Assembly: GCA_001723645.1 (NCBI GenBank)
Contig: MDLC01000008.1
Location: forward strand, 24,152 to 88,151
Origin: Candidatus Endobugula sertula
GTDB lineage: Bacteria > Pseudomonadota > Gammaproteobacteria > Pseudomonadales > Cellvibrionaceae
Direction of reading: 5' to 3'
Length of the DNA stretch: 64,000 nucleotides
A program made the translations under genes and the position numbers. The notes under the pieces are model-generated. The model did no database searches. It saw nothing but the letters and a program-made list of their open reading frames with translations, and had not been told where the DNA came from. Below are positions 19,232-29,516 of the stretch, piece after piece. Positions within the stretch are counted from its first letter, which is position 1. Each line of letters opens with the position of its first letter.

Positions 19232-21586
19232 GTGACGCACGGTTTTCGATGGTTGCGCTGGTTGCCTTGGGATTTTTTTATTCAAAAGATGGCCCGTGCT
19301 CATGGCTTTTTAGACCCTGTTTTACTGCTATCACAATTGCAGCGTTTCACACAGCCTTCTGAAGTTAATGAACCGGTAGAATTATTACGTGCGGGCGCTG
19401 TTTTACACGCCCGTGGATTGATTAACAGCCGGGTGATTCAACATAATCTGGATTGGGTTTGGCCTTATTGGGTTGAACAACAATTTGATCCCTGTAGTGA
19501 TGCTTTTATTCCTCGTGCTTTTTCAATTACTCATATTAACTTAACTCATAGAAACTGGACGGCGGTAGGCTTGCCCGATTATGCTGATTTGCCCATTGTT
19601 GATCCACGGGGCTTATTAACACCCTTTATTGATCGTTGGTCACTGGATGTTTGGTTAATGAATGCCAATGGTGAATTTTTATTACCTTCAAGAATGTCCA
19701 ATTGTAAACAACGACTGCATTATAAGCGGGGCTTATCTCTATCTACTCTCAATCAATTAGACGATGCGACATTGGAGACGATGGTGATGGTTGAATATGA
19801 GCAGGGAGTTCCGATGTGTTATCTGGATATGACCGCTATAGTAGAACAACCCGGTTATTTAGCGGTGGTATTACGTCCTTATAACCCCGAGGGGATCAGT
19901 TTTATTCATACCATCAATGTGTCTGGTGATCGCTGCCAGTGGATTGTTAATAACAGTGAAACCATCGTCTTTGACCGGCCTATTGAAAAACAACAGCTCT
20001 CGGATTATCGCAAGGGTGACGTGTATAGTCTATTGAAACGGGAAAAACGGTTAGGGGATCAATCGTTTCCTTTTCCATTTTCTCATCAGTGTGACATTGG
20101 TTTGTTAACAGCGGCCGCCTTGTTTAGTTTAACGACGAGTCAAGGTAATCATTTTAGGGTAAAAATACCCTTGTCGGATAGCACTATAGCAGCGGCAAAA
20201 GGAACAGCAATAAGACCCGGTATATCGGCGAACCAACTTTGGCAACAAAAATTACACACTACCTGCCAGCTTAAAATACCCAATAAAAAAATGCAATTTC
20301 TCTATGACAGCGCCTTGCGTACACTCTTATTACACACTGTGGATGCCGTTTATCCAGGCCCCTATACGTATAAACGTTTTTGGTATCGTGATGCCACTTT
20401 TATTATTTATGCTTTATTGTGTGCGGGTCTCACTGCACGAGCGGAACGAGCTCTGGATTATTTTCCGAGCCAGCAAACTCATAAAGGCTATTTTCACTCT
20501 CAGGAAGGTGAGTGGGATTCTAATGGGCAAGTATTATGGATTTTTTCACTGTTTTGTCAATTTACGGGAAAGCCAATGAAAGTCAAATGGCAAAGTGCCG
20601 TTAATAAAGGGATTGACTGGCTGGTCGATAAGCGTTTGTCTGATAATGAGTTACCCCATGGGGGCTTATTACCGGCAGGTTTTAGTGCAGAGCACCTAGG
20701 GCCTAATGATGATTATTATTGGGATGACTTCTGGGCCATAGCAGGTTTGCGTGAAGTCAGTTTGTTAGATAAAAAACAAGGCAAAGAGCAGCGAGCTAAA
20801 GCTAACCAATATGAAGCCGATTTATTTCAAAAAGCCGTCGATCGTAGTGTTGCTTCTGTTAAAAAACGCTTAGGTTTATCGGTATTACCTGCTTCACCCT
20901 ACCGTCGTTTGGATGCGGGTGCCATTGGATCATTAGTGGCAGGTTATCCACTGCAACTTTATCCTGCAAAGGACGTCGCTTTATTAGCGACAACGGAATT
21001 TTTATTAAAAAGCTGCATGTTTGGCGATGGTTTTTTTCAGGATATGATCCACTCGGGTATCAATCCCTACTTGACCCTACATATAGCACAAATATTGCTT
21101 AGAGCTGAAGATTCTCGCTTTTTTAAACTGGTCACTCATGTTGCTGATTTGGCATCGCCAACGGGGCAGTGGCCTGAAGCTGTTCATCCCAAAACAGGAG
21201 GTGGTTGTATGGGGGATGGCCAGCATTCCTGGGCGGCAGCTGAGTGGATATTAATGATGCGTCACTGTTTTGTGCGTGAGGAGTCAGACCGACTGGTTCT
21301 CGGAGCAGGCATTCAAACGCAATGGTGGCGAACGGGTGAAGCTTTGTGTTTTGGCCCTGCTCCCACTCGTTTTGGTGTTATTTCTCTTCATATCCAAAAG
21401 TTCGATGAATACACTCCGTATAAGCAATCAAGCATGGGATCTTCTCGTCAAAAAGTGAAAGTTAGCTGGCAAGGTCATTGGCATGGGCAAGCGCCAATGA
21501 TCGATATTTGCTTACCGGCTTGCGATGCAGTGAGTGTGTCAGCAAAGCAATTAACCACTACGGTTAGCGTTAATGGAGACGAGTAA
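19232..21586 (+). CDS. Six-hairpin glycosidase / amylo-alpha-1,6-glucosidase-like protein
   Basis: 784-aa protein with an N-terminal beta-rich part (to about 330) and a C-terminal (alpha/alpha)6-barrel resembling glycogen-debranching and GH15/GH63-type glucosidases. Barrel motifs include TYKRFWYRDATFIIYALL, EGEWDSNGQVLWIFSL, DDYYWDDFWAIAGL and WPEAVHPKTGGGCMGDGQHSWAAAEW, rich in Glu/Asp candidates for acid and base. No signal peptide is evident. GTG 19232 is preferred because AGGAG at 19220-19224 is well spaced; ATG 19214 overlaps the VTT stop. Exact linkage is uncertain; next to GT4 and phosphodiesterase genes it may trim a glycolipid or glucan rather than storage glycogen. Confidence 0.68.
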   Translation: MTHGFRWLRWLPWDFFIQKMARAHGFLDPVLLLSQLQRFTQPSEVNEPVELLRAGAVLHARGLINSRVIQHNLDWVWPYWVEQQFDPCSDAFIPRAFSITHINLTHRNWTAVGLPDYADLPIVDPRGLLTPFIDRWSLDVWLMNANGEFLLPSRMSNCKQRLHYKRGLSLSTLNQLDDATLETMVMVEYEQGVPMCYLDMTAIVEQPGYLAVVLRPYNPEGISFIHTINVSGDRCQWIVNNSETIVFDRPIEKQQLSDYRKGDVYSLLKREKRLGDQSFPFPFSHQCDIGLLTAAALFSLTTSQGNHFRVKIPLSDSTIAAAKGTAIRPGISANQLWQQKLHTTCQLKIPNKKMQFLYDSALRTLLLHTVDAVYPGPYTYKRFWYRDATFIIYALLCAGLTARAERALDYFPSQQTHKGYFHSQEGEWDSNGQVLWIFSLFCQFTGKPMKVKWQSAVNKGIDWLVDKRLSDNELPHGGLLPAGFSAEHLGPNDDYYWDDFWAIAGLREVSLLDKKQGKEQRAKANQYEADLFQKAVDRSVASVKKRLGLSVLPASPYRRLDAGAIGSLVAGYPLQLYPAKDVALLATTEFLLKSCMFGDGFFQDMIHSGINPYLTLHIAQILLRAEDSRFFKLVTHVADLASPTGQWPEAVHPKTGGGCMGDGQHSWAAAEWILMMRHCFVREESDRLVLGAGIQTQWWRTGEALCFGPAPTRFGVISLHIQKFDEYTPYKQSSMGSSRQKVKVSWQGHWHGQAPMIDICLPACDAVSVSAKQLTTTVSVNGDE

Positions 21587-21592
21587 AAAGAT

Positions 21593-22888
21593 ATGAACAT
21601 TTTAATGATGACCAATACCTATTTACCCCATGTCGGTGGCGTAGCGCGATCGGTTGCCGCTTTTAGTGAGCAATACCGCAGAATGGGGCATCGTGTTATG
21701 GTGGTTGCACCGGAGTTTGAGGGGATGCCAGAAGGGGAAGAACATGTGGTGCGTATACCGGCTATACAGCATTTTAACGGCAGTGATTTTTCGGTGGTAT
21801 TACCAGTGTCCGGCTTTTTGAGTAAGACTATTAACGGTTTTAAGCCGGATATTATTCACTCTCACCATCCTTTTTTGATCGGCTCTACGGCTTTGCGAAT
21901 TGCGAGTCTGCATCATTTACCCCATGTATTTACCCACCATACGTTGTATGAACAATACACCCACTATGTGCCAGGTGATTCCACCCCCCTTAAAAAATTC
22001 GTGATTGAATTGGCGACCCACTATGCTAATTTATGTGATCATATCTTTGCACCCAGTGACAGTATTGCCCGTTTATTAAAGCAGCGTCAGGTGACTCAAG
22101 CAATCAGTACTGTACCTACGGGTGTTGAATTAAAAAAATTTCAAAAAGGCAGTGGTTCGGGTTTTAGACGTATTATAGGCATCCCTGAAGATGCTTTTGT
22201 CGTGGGGCATTTGGGACGTTTGGCTCAGGAAAAAAACCTCAATTATCTGGCAGAAGCGATGTCATTATTTCTGAAAAATCATCCCCATGCGTATGCCTTA
22301 ATTGTGGGTAAAGGCCCCTCAGAAATTGCTATTAAAAACACTTTTGCACGAGAAGGTGTGGTCGACCGTCTGGTAATGATTGGTTTGTTAGAAGGCCCTA
22401 TGTTGGCTAGTGCTTATCAGGCCATGGATATATTTGCCTTTGCATCTCACAGTGAAACTCAGGGAATGGTGTTGACGGAAGCTATGGCAGCGGGTGTGCC
22501 TGTGGTTGCACTGGATGCTCCCGGCGTGAGGGAGGTAATACACGATCGACAGAATGGGCAATTACTCTTCAATGAAACGACGGCGAACTTTGCGAAAGTA
22601 CTGGAGAGTTTTTCTCATATTCCTGAAAAAAAGTTGCAACAATATCAACAAATGGCACTGGCAACGGCAGAGATGTTTTCTATAGAAAATTCGGCTAAAA
22701 AAGCCTTGGGTATTTACCAACGCCTTATCCATGAAGATAGAAAGCATCGACAGGAGAATGAAGATTTATGGTCTGGACTGTTACCTCTCATTGAAACAGA
22801 ATGGCAATTGATAAAGGGCTATGCGGAGTCTGCGCGGATGGCTATCTGGGGGACTAGTGAGTTAGGCGATACTGAGTGGGAGAGTTGA
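21593..22888 (+). CDS. GT4 family glycosyltransferase
   Basis: GT-B glycosyltransferase of 431 aa. The N-terminus MNILMMTNTYLPHVGGVARSV has the GGV acceptor-side loop. PDIIHSHHPFLIG and FTHHTLYEQYTHY resemble diacylglycerol and phosphatidylinositol glycosyltransferases. The donor lobe has GRLAQEKNL and the E-x7-E motif region SHSETQGMVLTEAMAAGVPVVA. It starts six bases after the glycosidase stop with GGAG upstream. Likely acts at the inner membrane face on a lipid acceptor; the resemblance to 1,2-diacylglycerol 3-glucosyltransferases is known for the family, the acceptor here is inferred. Confidence 0.82.
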   Translation: MNILMMTNTYLPHVGGVARSVAAFSEQYRRMGHRVMVVAPEFEGMPEGEEHVVRIPAIQHFNGSDFSVVLPVSGFLSKTINGFKPDIIHSHHPFLIGSTALRIASLHHLPHVFTHHTLYEQYTHYVPGDSTPLKKFVIELATHYANLCDHIFAPSDSIARLLKQRQVTQAISTVPTGVELKKFQKGSGSGFRRIIGIPEDAFVVGHLGRLAQEKNLNYLAEAMSLFLKNHPHAYALIVGKGPSEIAIKNTFAREGVVDRLVMIGLLEGPMLASAYQAMDIFAFASHSETQGMVLTEAMAAGVPVVALDAPGVREVIHDRQNGQLLFNETTANFAKVLESFSHIPEKKLQQYQQMALATAEMFSIENSAKKALGIYQRLIHEDRKHRQENEDLWSGLLPLIETEWQLIKGYAESARMAIWGTSELGDTEWES

Positions 22889-24528
22889 TGATTTATCAGT
22901 TAGAACAATTTTTTCGTCGTTGCAGGTGCTATTTGAGTCGTAATGAATGGTTGCTGCGACTTTTATCGTTGCCAGTTTATCCTCAGGAAAAGAGTGAGTA
23001 TGAGTCTGGACTTATTATTATCCAGGTTGATGGTTTGTCTTATCATCAACTGACATCTGCCATAGATCATGGCAATATGCCTTTTTTAAAAAAATTGCTC
23101 TTTAAAGAATGCTACCGCTTACACCATCTCTATTCCGGTTTACCGTCCAGCACACCAGCGGTACAGGCTGAGTTATTTTATGGGGTTAAAAATTGTGTTC
23201 CTGCTTTTAGTTTTCGATCCCATAAAGATCATCGTATTGTGACTATGCTTGAGCCTCAAGCAGTGATAGATATTGAAAAAAAATTAAGCAGCCAGGGAGA
23301 GCCTTTATTAAAAGAAGGGAGTTCTTATGCCAATATTTATTCTGGTGGGGCTGGTGAAACACATTTTTGCTCAACGTCTATTGGATGGAGTCACTTTGTT
23401 CGTCAATTTAGCTTAGTTAAAACAGTCATGTTTATTTTATTGAATATTTATAGTGTTTTGCGGATGATAACTCTGATTATTGTTGAATTTTTTTTAGCCA
23501 TTATTGATTTTTTTCGAGGAACTATTTTTCGTCGGCATGATTTATTAAAAGAATTGACTTTTATTCTTACCCGAGTTGGTATTTGTATAGGCTTGCGTGA
23601 ATTAGTCACTGTGGGAGTTAAGCTGGACACCTTAAGGGGGCTACCTGTTATTCATGCCAATTTTTTAGGGTATGATGAACAGGCCCATCGTCGTGGACCT
23701 CAATCAAAATTTGCCCATTGGAGTTTAAAGGGAATAGATAACGCTATTAAACGTATTTGGCAGACTGCCCAGCGATCACCCTATAGGGATTATGATCTTT
23801 GGGTGTATTCTGATCATGGTCAAGAACATACATTGCCTTACCCGAAAAAATTCGGCAGTACTATTGAATATGAAGTTGAGAAAATTTTCAGTGAACTGTC
23901 TATGGCTACCATTGAGCCTAAATCTGTCACCCCCCAGAGTATTTCAAGTATCAATAGTGAGCAGACGCAGCGTATTCAATTACTAGGTAGCAAACGCCTA
24001 CAAAAAATCATGCGCACTAATAAGCTTCAAACAGTCGTTGATGATCAAACTAGGCCTACAACCATTGCTATGGGGCCTATCGGTTTTATTTATTCTCCGT
24101 ATCCACTATCACCCTCATTAAAAGAAGAAATTGCTGTTCAATTGATTAAAAGCACGCATATTCCTTTAGTGATGTGCCTACACGATATCAATAGTCAGAG
24201 TCAGCAGGTGCGGGTTTGGTTGGCTGAAGGAGAATTTTATTTGCCGAGCGATAAGGAACACATTATAGGGGCTGATCATCCCTTTTTGGATGAAGTCACA
24301 AAAGATTTGATCTCGCTTTGCCAGCATCCTGATGTTGGTGATTGGGTCTTCAGCGGTTGGCGAGCTTATGGTCAGCCCTATAGTTTTCCTATTGAAAACG
24401 GGGCCCATGCTGGCCCAGGGTTTGAGGAGACTCATGCCTTTGCATTTTTTAAAACGGCAGCCATTACCAACATCAAACGCTCATCTCCCTGTAAACGTGA
24501 AAAAGTCATTGCGTGTTATGACTTATAA
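22888..24528 (+). CDS. Type I phosphodiesterase / nucleotide pyrophosphatase family protein
   Basis: Alkaline-phosphatase-superfamily hydrolase of 546 aa. The metal/nucleophile region is LIIIQVDGLSYHQL (Asp) with the likely Thr/Ser nucleophile in GLPSSTPAVQAELFYG, and later HANFLGYDEQAHRRGP plus WVYSDHGQEHT supply Asp/His ligands. A hydrophobic segment around residues 180-215 (MFILLNIYSVLRMITLIIVEFF) suggests membrane association. ATG 22888 overlaps the GT4 stop (TGATG), which indicates translational coupling. It probably cleaves a phosphodiester on a lipid or glycan carrier made by its neighbours. Confidence 0.75.
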   Translation: MIYQLEQFFRRCRCYLSRNEWLLRLLSLPVYPQEKSEYESGLIIIQVDGLSYHQLTSAIDHGNMPFLKKLLFKECYRLHHLYSGLPSSTPAVQAELFYGVKNCVPAFSFRSHKDHRIVTMLEPQAVIDIEKKLSSQGEPLLKEGSSYANIYSGGAGETHFCSTSIGWSHFVRQFSLVKTVMFILLNIYSVLRMITLIIVEFFLAIIDFFRGTIFRRHDLLKELTFILTRVGICIGLRELVTVGVKLDTLRGLPVIHANFLGYDEQAHRRGPQSKFAHWSLKGIDNAIKRIWQTAQRSPYRDYDLWVYSDHGQEHTLPYPKKFGSTIEYEVEKIFSELSMATIEPKSVTPQSISSINSEQTQRIQLLGSKRLQKIMRTNKLQTVVDDQTRPTTIAMGPIGFIYSPYPLSPSLKEEIAVQLIKSTHIPLVMCLHDINSQSQQVRVWLAEGEFYLPSDKEHIIGADHPFLDEVTKDLISLCQHPDVGDWVFSGWRAYGQPYSFPIENGAHAGPGFEETHAFAFFKTAAITNIKRSSPCKREKVIACYDL

Positions 24529-25240
24529 TGTACACAGTTGTATTGGGATGGATGGACAGTTGTCGCCACAACGGATTGCCAGAGTCATAGGGGAACATCA
24601 GCCTGATATTGTTGCATTACAGGAGTTGGACGTGGGACGTGATCGAACCAATGGGGTTGACCAGGCACATATTATCGCCAGACTACTGAATATGAACTTT
24701 CATTTTTATCCAGCGATTCATGTAGAAGAGGAGCAATATGGTGATGCCATTTTAACGCAACTGCCAACCCGACTGATTAAAAAGGAGCATTTGCCATCTT
24801 TGGATATGCGGAAAAAAACGTTAGAACCAAGAGGGGCCTTATGGGTAGAGGTAGATTACCAAGCAACTACAATCCATGTTATCAACACGCATTTAAGTCT
24901 AAGTGCTATTGAACGTCGTTTGCAAATCGATGCCCTATTAAGCTGCCAATGGATCAGGCATCCAGTATGCCAAAGTGCGCTGATTGTTTGTGGAGACTTC
25001 AATGCAACTCCTTGGCAATACGCTTATCATCAGCTCGATAAGTATCTAAATGACGTGCAGAAAATGGCTTCTAATCACTCGCCCCAAAATACATTCTCAA
25101 GCCGCTACCCTTCGCTTCGCATTGACCATATTTTTGTGGATAAGACGACAAAAATTAGTGTAGTCTATATCCCCAAGAACAGTTTGTCTCGTGTGGCCTC
25201 TGATCATTTGCCGTTAATAGTTGATTTAATTGTAGACTAA
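24434..25240 (+). CDS. Endonuclease/exonuclease/phosphatase (EEP) family hydrolase
   Basis: EEP-fold metal-dependent phosphohydrolase of 268 aa from the chosen start. Motifs: RVMTYNVHSCIG, VALQELDVGRDRT with the metal-binding Glu, INTHLSLSAIERRLQ, VCGDFNATPWQ, and the terminal IDHIFVD...VASDHLPLIVDL with the Asp-His pair. ATG 24434 is preceded by GAGGAG but overlaps the upstream gene by 95 bases; GTG 24497 (VKKSLRVMTYN) is an alternative nearer the conserved start. Members act on phospholipids, nucleic acids or phosphoinositides; in this operon a lipid or glycan phosphate is more likely than DNA. Confidence 0.78.
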   Translation: MPLHFLKRQPLPTSNAHLPVNVKKSLRVMTYNVHSCIGMDGQLSPQRIARVIGEHQPDIVALQELDVGRDRTNGVDQAHIIARLLNMNFHFYPAIHVEEEQYGDAILTQLPTRLIKKEHLPSLDMRKKTLEPRGALWVEVDYQATTIHVINTHLSLSAIERRLQIDALLSCQWIRHPVCQSALIVCGDFNATPWQYAYHQLDKYLNDVQKMASNHSPQNTFSSRYPSLRIDHIFVDKTTKISVVYIPKNSLSRVASDHLPLIVDLIVD

Positions 25241-25519
25241 TTTCACTAATATTTAAAAATAAACGGTATATATTTCGACCCCTGTTGCATAAAATTTACA
25301 AATATACAGATATGACTCCAGTCATTGATTAATTTAGGGAGTCATCATTGATTCTTATGAAATTCTGTCTGTTGTTCATAGAAAAATATAATAGTTTTTA
25401 TGTTTATTATTTGACATAATTTAACTGATTAAAGAAGAAGTCCTTTGCTCCTTACAATTATCCAACAGTTTGTCAGCCCTGTATTCTGTCGTAGAGAAGA
25501 GAGAATATCAATATATTGC

Positions 25520-27700
25520 TTAGGATTTTTTATTCGGAATGAAAATTAAACCAGCCAAGGGTGGCAAGGTAATATCAATGGAATAGGGTTGTTGCATCCA
25601 TGCTATACTTTGCACTTCAACCGTTTGCCTATTGCCGATATTGCTCCCCCCGTAAAAACTTGAATCCGAGTTAATGGCCTCATGATACGTACCAAAATAA
25701 GGGACGCCCAAGCGATAATGAAACCGGGGAACTGGCGTAAAATTTAAAACGACAATAGCAATAGTGTCGTTACATTTTCTTAAATAGCTGATAACTGACT
25801 GATCAGCATCGTGACAATCCAACCACTCAAAGCCATCATGCTCAAAATCGTAATAGTGAAGTGCAGGTGTGTTTGTATAGAGATGATTTAAATCAGTAAC
25901 CAGTCGTTGTATACCCTGATGTAAAGGATCGTTTAAGACAGACCAATCCAATACTTCGTCATGTGCCCATTCACGTTCTTGTGCAAATTCGTTGCCCATA
26001 AACAGTAATTTTTTCCCAGGCCAGGTAAAAAAATAAGTATAGAGTAAACGCAGATTAGCAAACTGTTGCCATTCATCTCCTGGCATTTTATAGAGTAAAG
26101 AGCGCTTGCCATGAACCACTTCATCATGGGAAAGCGACAAAATAAAATTTTCATGGTTTGCATATAGCGCTGGAAATGTCAGCAGGTCGTGGTGATATTT
26201 CCGATGTATCGGATCTTTATCCAAATAAGTTAGGCTATCGTGCATCCAGCCTAAATTCCATTTCATGGAAAACCCCAACCCGCCTATAGTGGCAGGGCGT
26301 GTGACTTGTGGCCACGCGGTGGATTCTTCAGCAATCATAAGTACGTCAGGATGGTATTGATGCACTGCATGGTTTAAGGTGCGCAAAAAGTCAATGGCTT
26401 GCAGGTTTTCATTACTGCCTAACTCATTGGGTAGCCATTCACTATTTTCACGGGAGTAATCCAAATACAACATCGACGCTACAGCATCGACCCGTAGTCC
26501 ATCAAAGTGAAATTGGTCTAACCAATATAATGCGCTGGCAATTAAAAAATTGCTGACTTCGTTGCGGCCATAGTTATAAATTAAGGTTCCCCAGTCTTTA
26601 TGCTCTGCACGGCGTGGGTCATCGTGTTCATAGAGTGCAGTGCCATCATAGCGAAACAGGCCATGTTCGTCTTTAGGAAAGTGTGCTGGTACCCAGTCCA
26701 GCAGCACGCCCAGTTGATGTTGATGACAGTAGTTGATGAAATAACGTAAATCATCAGGCTTACCGAAGCGACTGGTGGGAGCAAAATAACCGATGGTTTG
26801 ATATCCCCAAGAACCATCAAAAGGATGCTCTGTAATAGGTAGTAATTCAATATGTGTAAAGCCCAACGCTTTAACGTAATCCACCAAGCGGTGGGCTAGT
26901 TTGCGGTAGTTTAAGAAATGATGATTATCATCTCGGCACCAAGAACCTAAATGTACCTCATAAATGGAATAAGGTTGATGCAGCCAGTCGGTTTCTGCCC
27001 GTTGATGGGTCCATTCCTGATCCTGCCATTGATATTGAGATTTCGCTTGAATCATAGAGGAGGTTTTAGGACGTAACTCGTAGCGTTTGGCATAAGGATC
27101 AGACTTGAGTGAAATAGGCTGGCTATGTTGATGACGAATGGCATATTTATAATGACAGCCAGCGGCGATACCCGGCAAAAATAATTCCCACACCCCAGAT
27201 TGCCCTCTTGGGCGCATGGGGTGGCGGCGATTATCCCATTGGTTAAAATCTCCGACAACGTGAACAGCCTCTGCATTGGGTGCCCAAGTGGCAAACAAAA
27301 TACCTTCTATGCCATCGATAATCGTTTCATTGGCCCCTAAAACGTTGTAGAGATGCCAGTGCTGGCCTTCATTGAATAGGTGTAAATCAAAGTCAGATAA
27401 CTGTTCTTTAAAACTATAGGGGTCGATGCTTGTGTGTTGTTGCTGCTGTCGGTCAATCCAGGTCAATTGATAATGCTTTGGAAGCTTTTTACTGGGGCCA
27501 AACCATTCAAATAATCCTATTTTATCTAGGCATTGCAGGGGTTGTGTTTGTTGGTGATGATCTATAAAACATAATTGCTGGGCTTCATGTCGCAATACTC
27601 GCAAACGAACGTTAGTACCTTCGGAGTGAGGCCCCAAAATCGCAAAGGGGTCATGGGACCTGTTGTCCATAAGTGCGGTCAAAGGATCATTGAGTTTCAT
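25520..27700 (-). CDS. glgB: 1,4-alpha-glucan branching enzyme
   Basis: GH13 transglycosylase that makes alpha-1,6 branches in glycogen. 726 aa, full length for the two-domain N-terminal type: an N1 beta-domain (1-110), a CBM48 module (about 115-215), the catalytic barrel and a C-terminal beta domain. Catalytic features: [16 protein letters not shown] (nucleophile Asp), [13 protein letters not shown] (acid Glu), and [13 protein letters not shown] (transition-state Asp). The N-terminus reads [12 protein letters not shown]. An FNR-like box with a CATAAT -10 lies upstream on the minus strand. It stands alone between glucan-operon genes on the other strand. Confidence 0.95.
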   Translation of the reverse strand: MKLNDPLTALMDNRSHDPFAILGPHSEGTNVRLRVLRHEAQQLCFIDHHQQTQPLQCLDKIGLFEWFGPSKKLPKHYQLTWIDRQQQQHTSIDPYSFKEQLSDFDLHLFNEGQHWHLYNVLGANETIIDGIEGILFATWAPNAEAVHVVGDFNQWDNRRHPMRPRGQSGVWELFLPGIAAGCHYKYAIRHQHSQPISLKSDPYAKRYELRPKTSSMIQAKSQYQWQDQEWTHQRAETDWLHQPYSIYEVHLGSWCRDDNHHFLNYRKLAHRLVDYVKALGFTHIELLPITEHPFDGSWGYQTIGYFAPTSRFGKPDDLRYFINYCHQHQLGVLLDWVPAHFPKDEHGLFRYDGTALYEHDDPRRAEHKDWGTLIYNYGRNEVSNFLIASALYWLDQFHFDGLRVDAVASMLYLDYSRENSEWLPNELGSNENLQAIDFLRTLNHAVHQYHPDVLMIAEESTAWPQVTRPATIGGLGFSMKWNLGWMHDSLTYLDKDPIHRKYHHDLLTFPALYANHENFILSLSHDEVVHGKRSLLYKMPGDEWQQFANLRLLYTYFFTWPGKKLLFMGNEFAQEREWAHDEVLDWSVLNDPLHQGIQRLVTDLNHLYTNTPALHYYDFEHDGFEWLDCHDADQSVISYLRKCNDTIAIVVLNFTPVPRFHYRLGVPYFGTYHEAINSDSSFYGGSNIGNRQTVEVQSIAWMQQPYSIDITLPPLAGLIFIPNKKS

Positions 27701-27749
27701 CTAATCTATTTAAAAAGCAACATTATGCCTAATTTTCATGGCATGTTAG

Positions 27750-27763
27750 CTGACGTGGATCAA
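27750..27763 (-). promoter_or_regulatory. FNR/ANR-like box upstream of glgB
   Basis: On the minus strand TTGAT-CCAC-GTCAG: one half-site perfect, the other one base off. CATAAT at 27727-27722 predicts a start near 27715, about 41.5 bases from the box centre and just ahead of the glgB ATG at 27700. Confidence 0.5.
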
Positions 27764-27842
27764 TATTGATATGTGATTCTGCTCTATGCAGGAGAACCTT
27801 GGAGAGGTGGTGGTGTTGCTAGGTGAATAAGAGGATAGGGAG

Positions 27843-28874
27843 TCATGATTGTGAATTATTTAATTGAATTTTATCAAGTGACTCCGTCATTATTTTGGCT
27901 ACATCCAGCATTCGTAAAGAAAATGCCCATTCATTATCGTACCAACTCATCAATTTTAACTGGTTGCCTACCTGGGCTGTATGGTTGGCATCAAAAATAC
28001 AGGATGCAGGGTGTTTTTTGAAATCGATGGAAACCCGCTTTTTTTCATTGTAGGCAAGAATACCTTTTAATTCATTGTTAGCAGCCTGTAATATATATTG
28101 ATGCAAGGCTTCGATAGGTATGCACCTTTCAGGGATAATCAATAAATCAATCAGAGAGACATCAATAATAGGGGCGCGAATGGCCATACCGTGTAATTGC
28201 CCCTCTAGCTCGGGCATAATTAGGCTGATTGTCTTAGTTGCACCGGTTCGTGTGGGGATAATAGATTGTGTTGCTGACCGGGATCGATAAAAATCACCTT
28301 GTGACTTATCGATTAAATGCTGGTTATTAGTATAAGCATGAATGGTGGTCATCATGCCTGATTTTACTCCAATGGTTTTTTGTAGGACTGACAATAACGG
28401 GGCTAAGCAATTCGTTGTGCAGGACGCGTTGGATACAATTAAATCCTTGTCACTTAGCTGCAGATGATTGACACCATAGACAATGGTTTTGTCGGCACCG
28501 AGGCAGGGCTGGCTTACCAATACTTTGCGAGCACCAGCAGTTAAATGTTGCTTAGCTAGCTCCCGCTTGGTCATATGACCGCTACACTCAAAGCAGATAT
28601 CAACCGATAAATCACTCCACGGTAAAGTGGTCGCATCACTGATGGATAATAACGGAATAGACTGATCTTTAATTTGCATCGCTCCGTCCGCGTAGGTGAC
28701 ATCGTACTTAAATTCCCCAAACGTCGAGTCGTATTGTGTTAAATGACACATTAATGCAGGGTCAGATAAATCGTTGATGGCTACAATTTGAAATTGCTTT
28801 TCGAGGCGCATTTCAAAAATAGCCCGTAACACACTTCGCCCAACTCTACCGTAACCACTAATTGCCAAACGCAT
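27843..28874 (-). CDS. Glyceraldehyde-3-phosphate dehydrogenase family protein
   Basis: Type I phosphorylating GAPDH-fold enzyme of 343 aa. Rossmann motif SGYGRVGRSVLRA replaces the usual GFGRIGR. The active-site Cys motif SNASCTTNCLAPL is intact, with TTIHAYTNNQ carrying the catalytic His, then IIPTRTGATKTI and LHGMAIRAP for substrate phosphates. C-terminal WYDNEWAFSLRMLD is conserved. Some segments (RSATQSIIP, IDVSLIDL) lean toward erythrose-4-phosphate dehydrogenase, so Gap versus Epd is not settled. It lies just downstream of the CBS gene and amid glycogen genes, consistent with a glycolytic paralogue for glycogen fermentation. Confidence 0.82.
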   Translation of the reverse strand: MRLAISGYGRVGRSVLRAIFEMRLEKQFQIVAINDLSDPALMCHLTQYDSTFGEFKYDVTYADGAMQIKDQSIPLLSISDATTLPWSDLSVDICFECSGHMTKRELAKQHLTAGARKVLVSQPCLGADKTIVYGVNHLQLSDKDLIVSNASCTTNCLAPLLSVLQKTIGVKSGMMTTIHAYTNNQHLIDKSQGDFYRSRSATQSIIPTRTGATKTISLIMPELEGQLHGMAIRAPIIDVSLIDLLIIPERCIPIEALHQYILQAANNELKGILAYNEKKRVSIDFKKHPASCIFDANHTAQVGNQLKLMSWYDNEWAFSLRMLDVAKIMTESLDKIQLNNSQS

Positions 28875-28926
28875 AGAGCCTCACCTTTTATAAGTTACTT
28901 TGTTGGTAGCATCCCGTCTACCAGTA

Positions 28927-29373
28927 TTAATGATGGGTGGCAATGGCTTTTAAAGTGTTCATTGCCTCTTTATAGGGAATATCAGCGTCGCGTTTTTGTT
29001 CGGAAACGTTTACGATGTCACTCATTGATACCATACCACACAGTTCACTTTTATTATTGATGACGGGCACTCTGCGAATTTTTTCTGTTTTCATAGTGGT
29101 TAATACGTCATGAACGTTGTCATTGAGTTTGCAGGTAAAAATAGGGCGGTCATTATTGATCTCGCCGGTAGTAATTTGCCATAAAGGTTTGGTTTTTAAT
29201 GCAGCGCCTATAGCAATATCTCGATCAGTAACCATCCCCACTGGGTGTTTTTTGTCATCCAGGATGGGAATCGAGCCACAATCGTTTTCCCACATCATAA
29301 TAGCTACTTTGTCTAAGGTTGTATCAAGTTCACAGCTACAGGTTTCAGTCGTCATAATTTTGTTGATATGCAT
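28927..29373 (-). CDS. CBS-domain pair protein
   Basis: 148-aa protein made of two CBS repeats (about residues 1-62 and 73-135). Each has the typical end 'GMVTDRDIAIGAAL' and 'GMVSMSDIVNVSE', the Thr/Ser-Asp positions that bind the ribose of adenosine ligands. Start ATG has GGAG upstream. It has no catalytic domain, so it is probably an energy-state sensor. It precedes the GAPDH-like gene by 52 bases on the same strand and has an FNR-type box 130-143 bases upstream. Confidence 0.85.
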   Translation of the reverse strand: MHINKIMTTETCSCELDTTLDKVAIMMWENDCGSIPILDDKKHPVGMVTDRDIAIGAALKTKPLWQITTGEINNDRPIFTCKLNDNVHDVLTTMKTEKIRRVPVINNKSELCGMVSMSDIVNVSEQKRDADIPYKEAMNTLKAIATHH

Positions 29374-29502
29374 TGTGTGTCTCCGAGTATTTAAAATAGT
29401 ACATTCTGATGAAAGTATTGCTTTTTTATAAACCTTATAAATTACGCTATGGTAACTGTAATGGAATGTTGGATAAATATGACCTCTTATTGCTTTTCGC
29501 GT

Positions 29503-29516
29503 TTGACTTAGATCAA
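29503..29516 (-). promoter_or_regulatory. FNR/ANR-type box upstream of the CBS gene
   Basis: TTGAC-TTAG-ATCAA on the plus strand, one base from the symmetric consensus. Read on the minus strand it is TTGAT-CTAA-GTCAA. A start near 29468 would place it at about -41.5 for the CBS gene (ATG at 29373), with a weak TATTTA-like -10. It could also affect glgC, 660 bases away, less likely. Confidence 0.5.
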
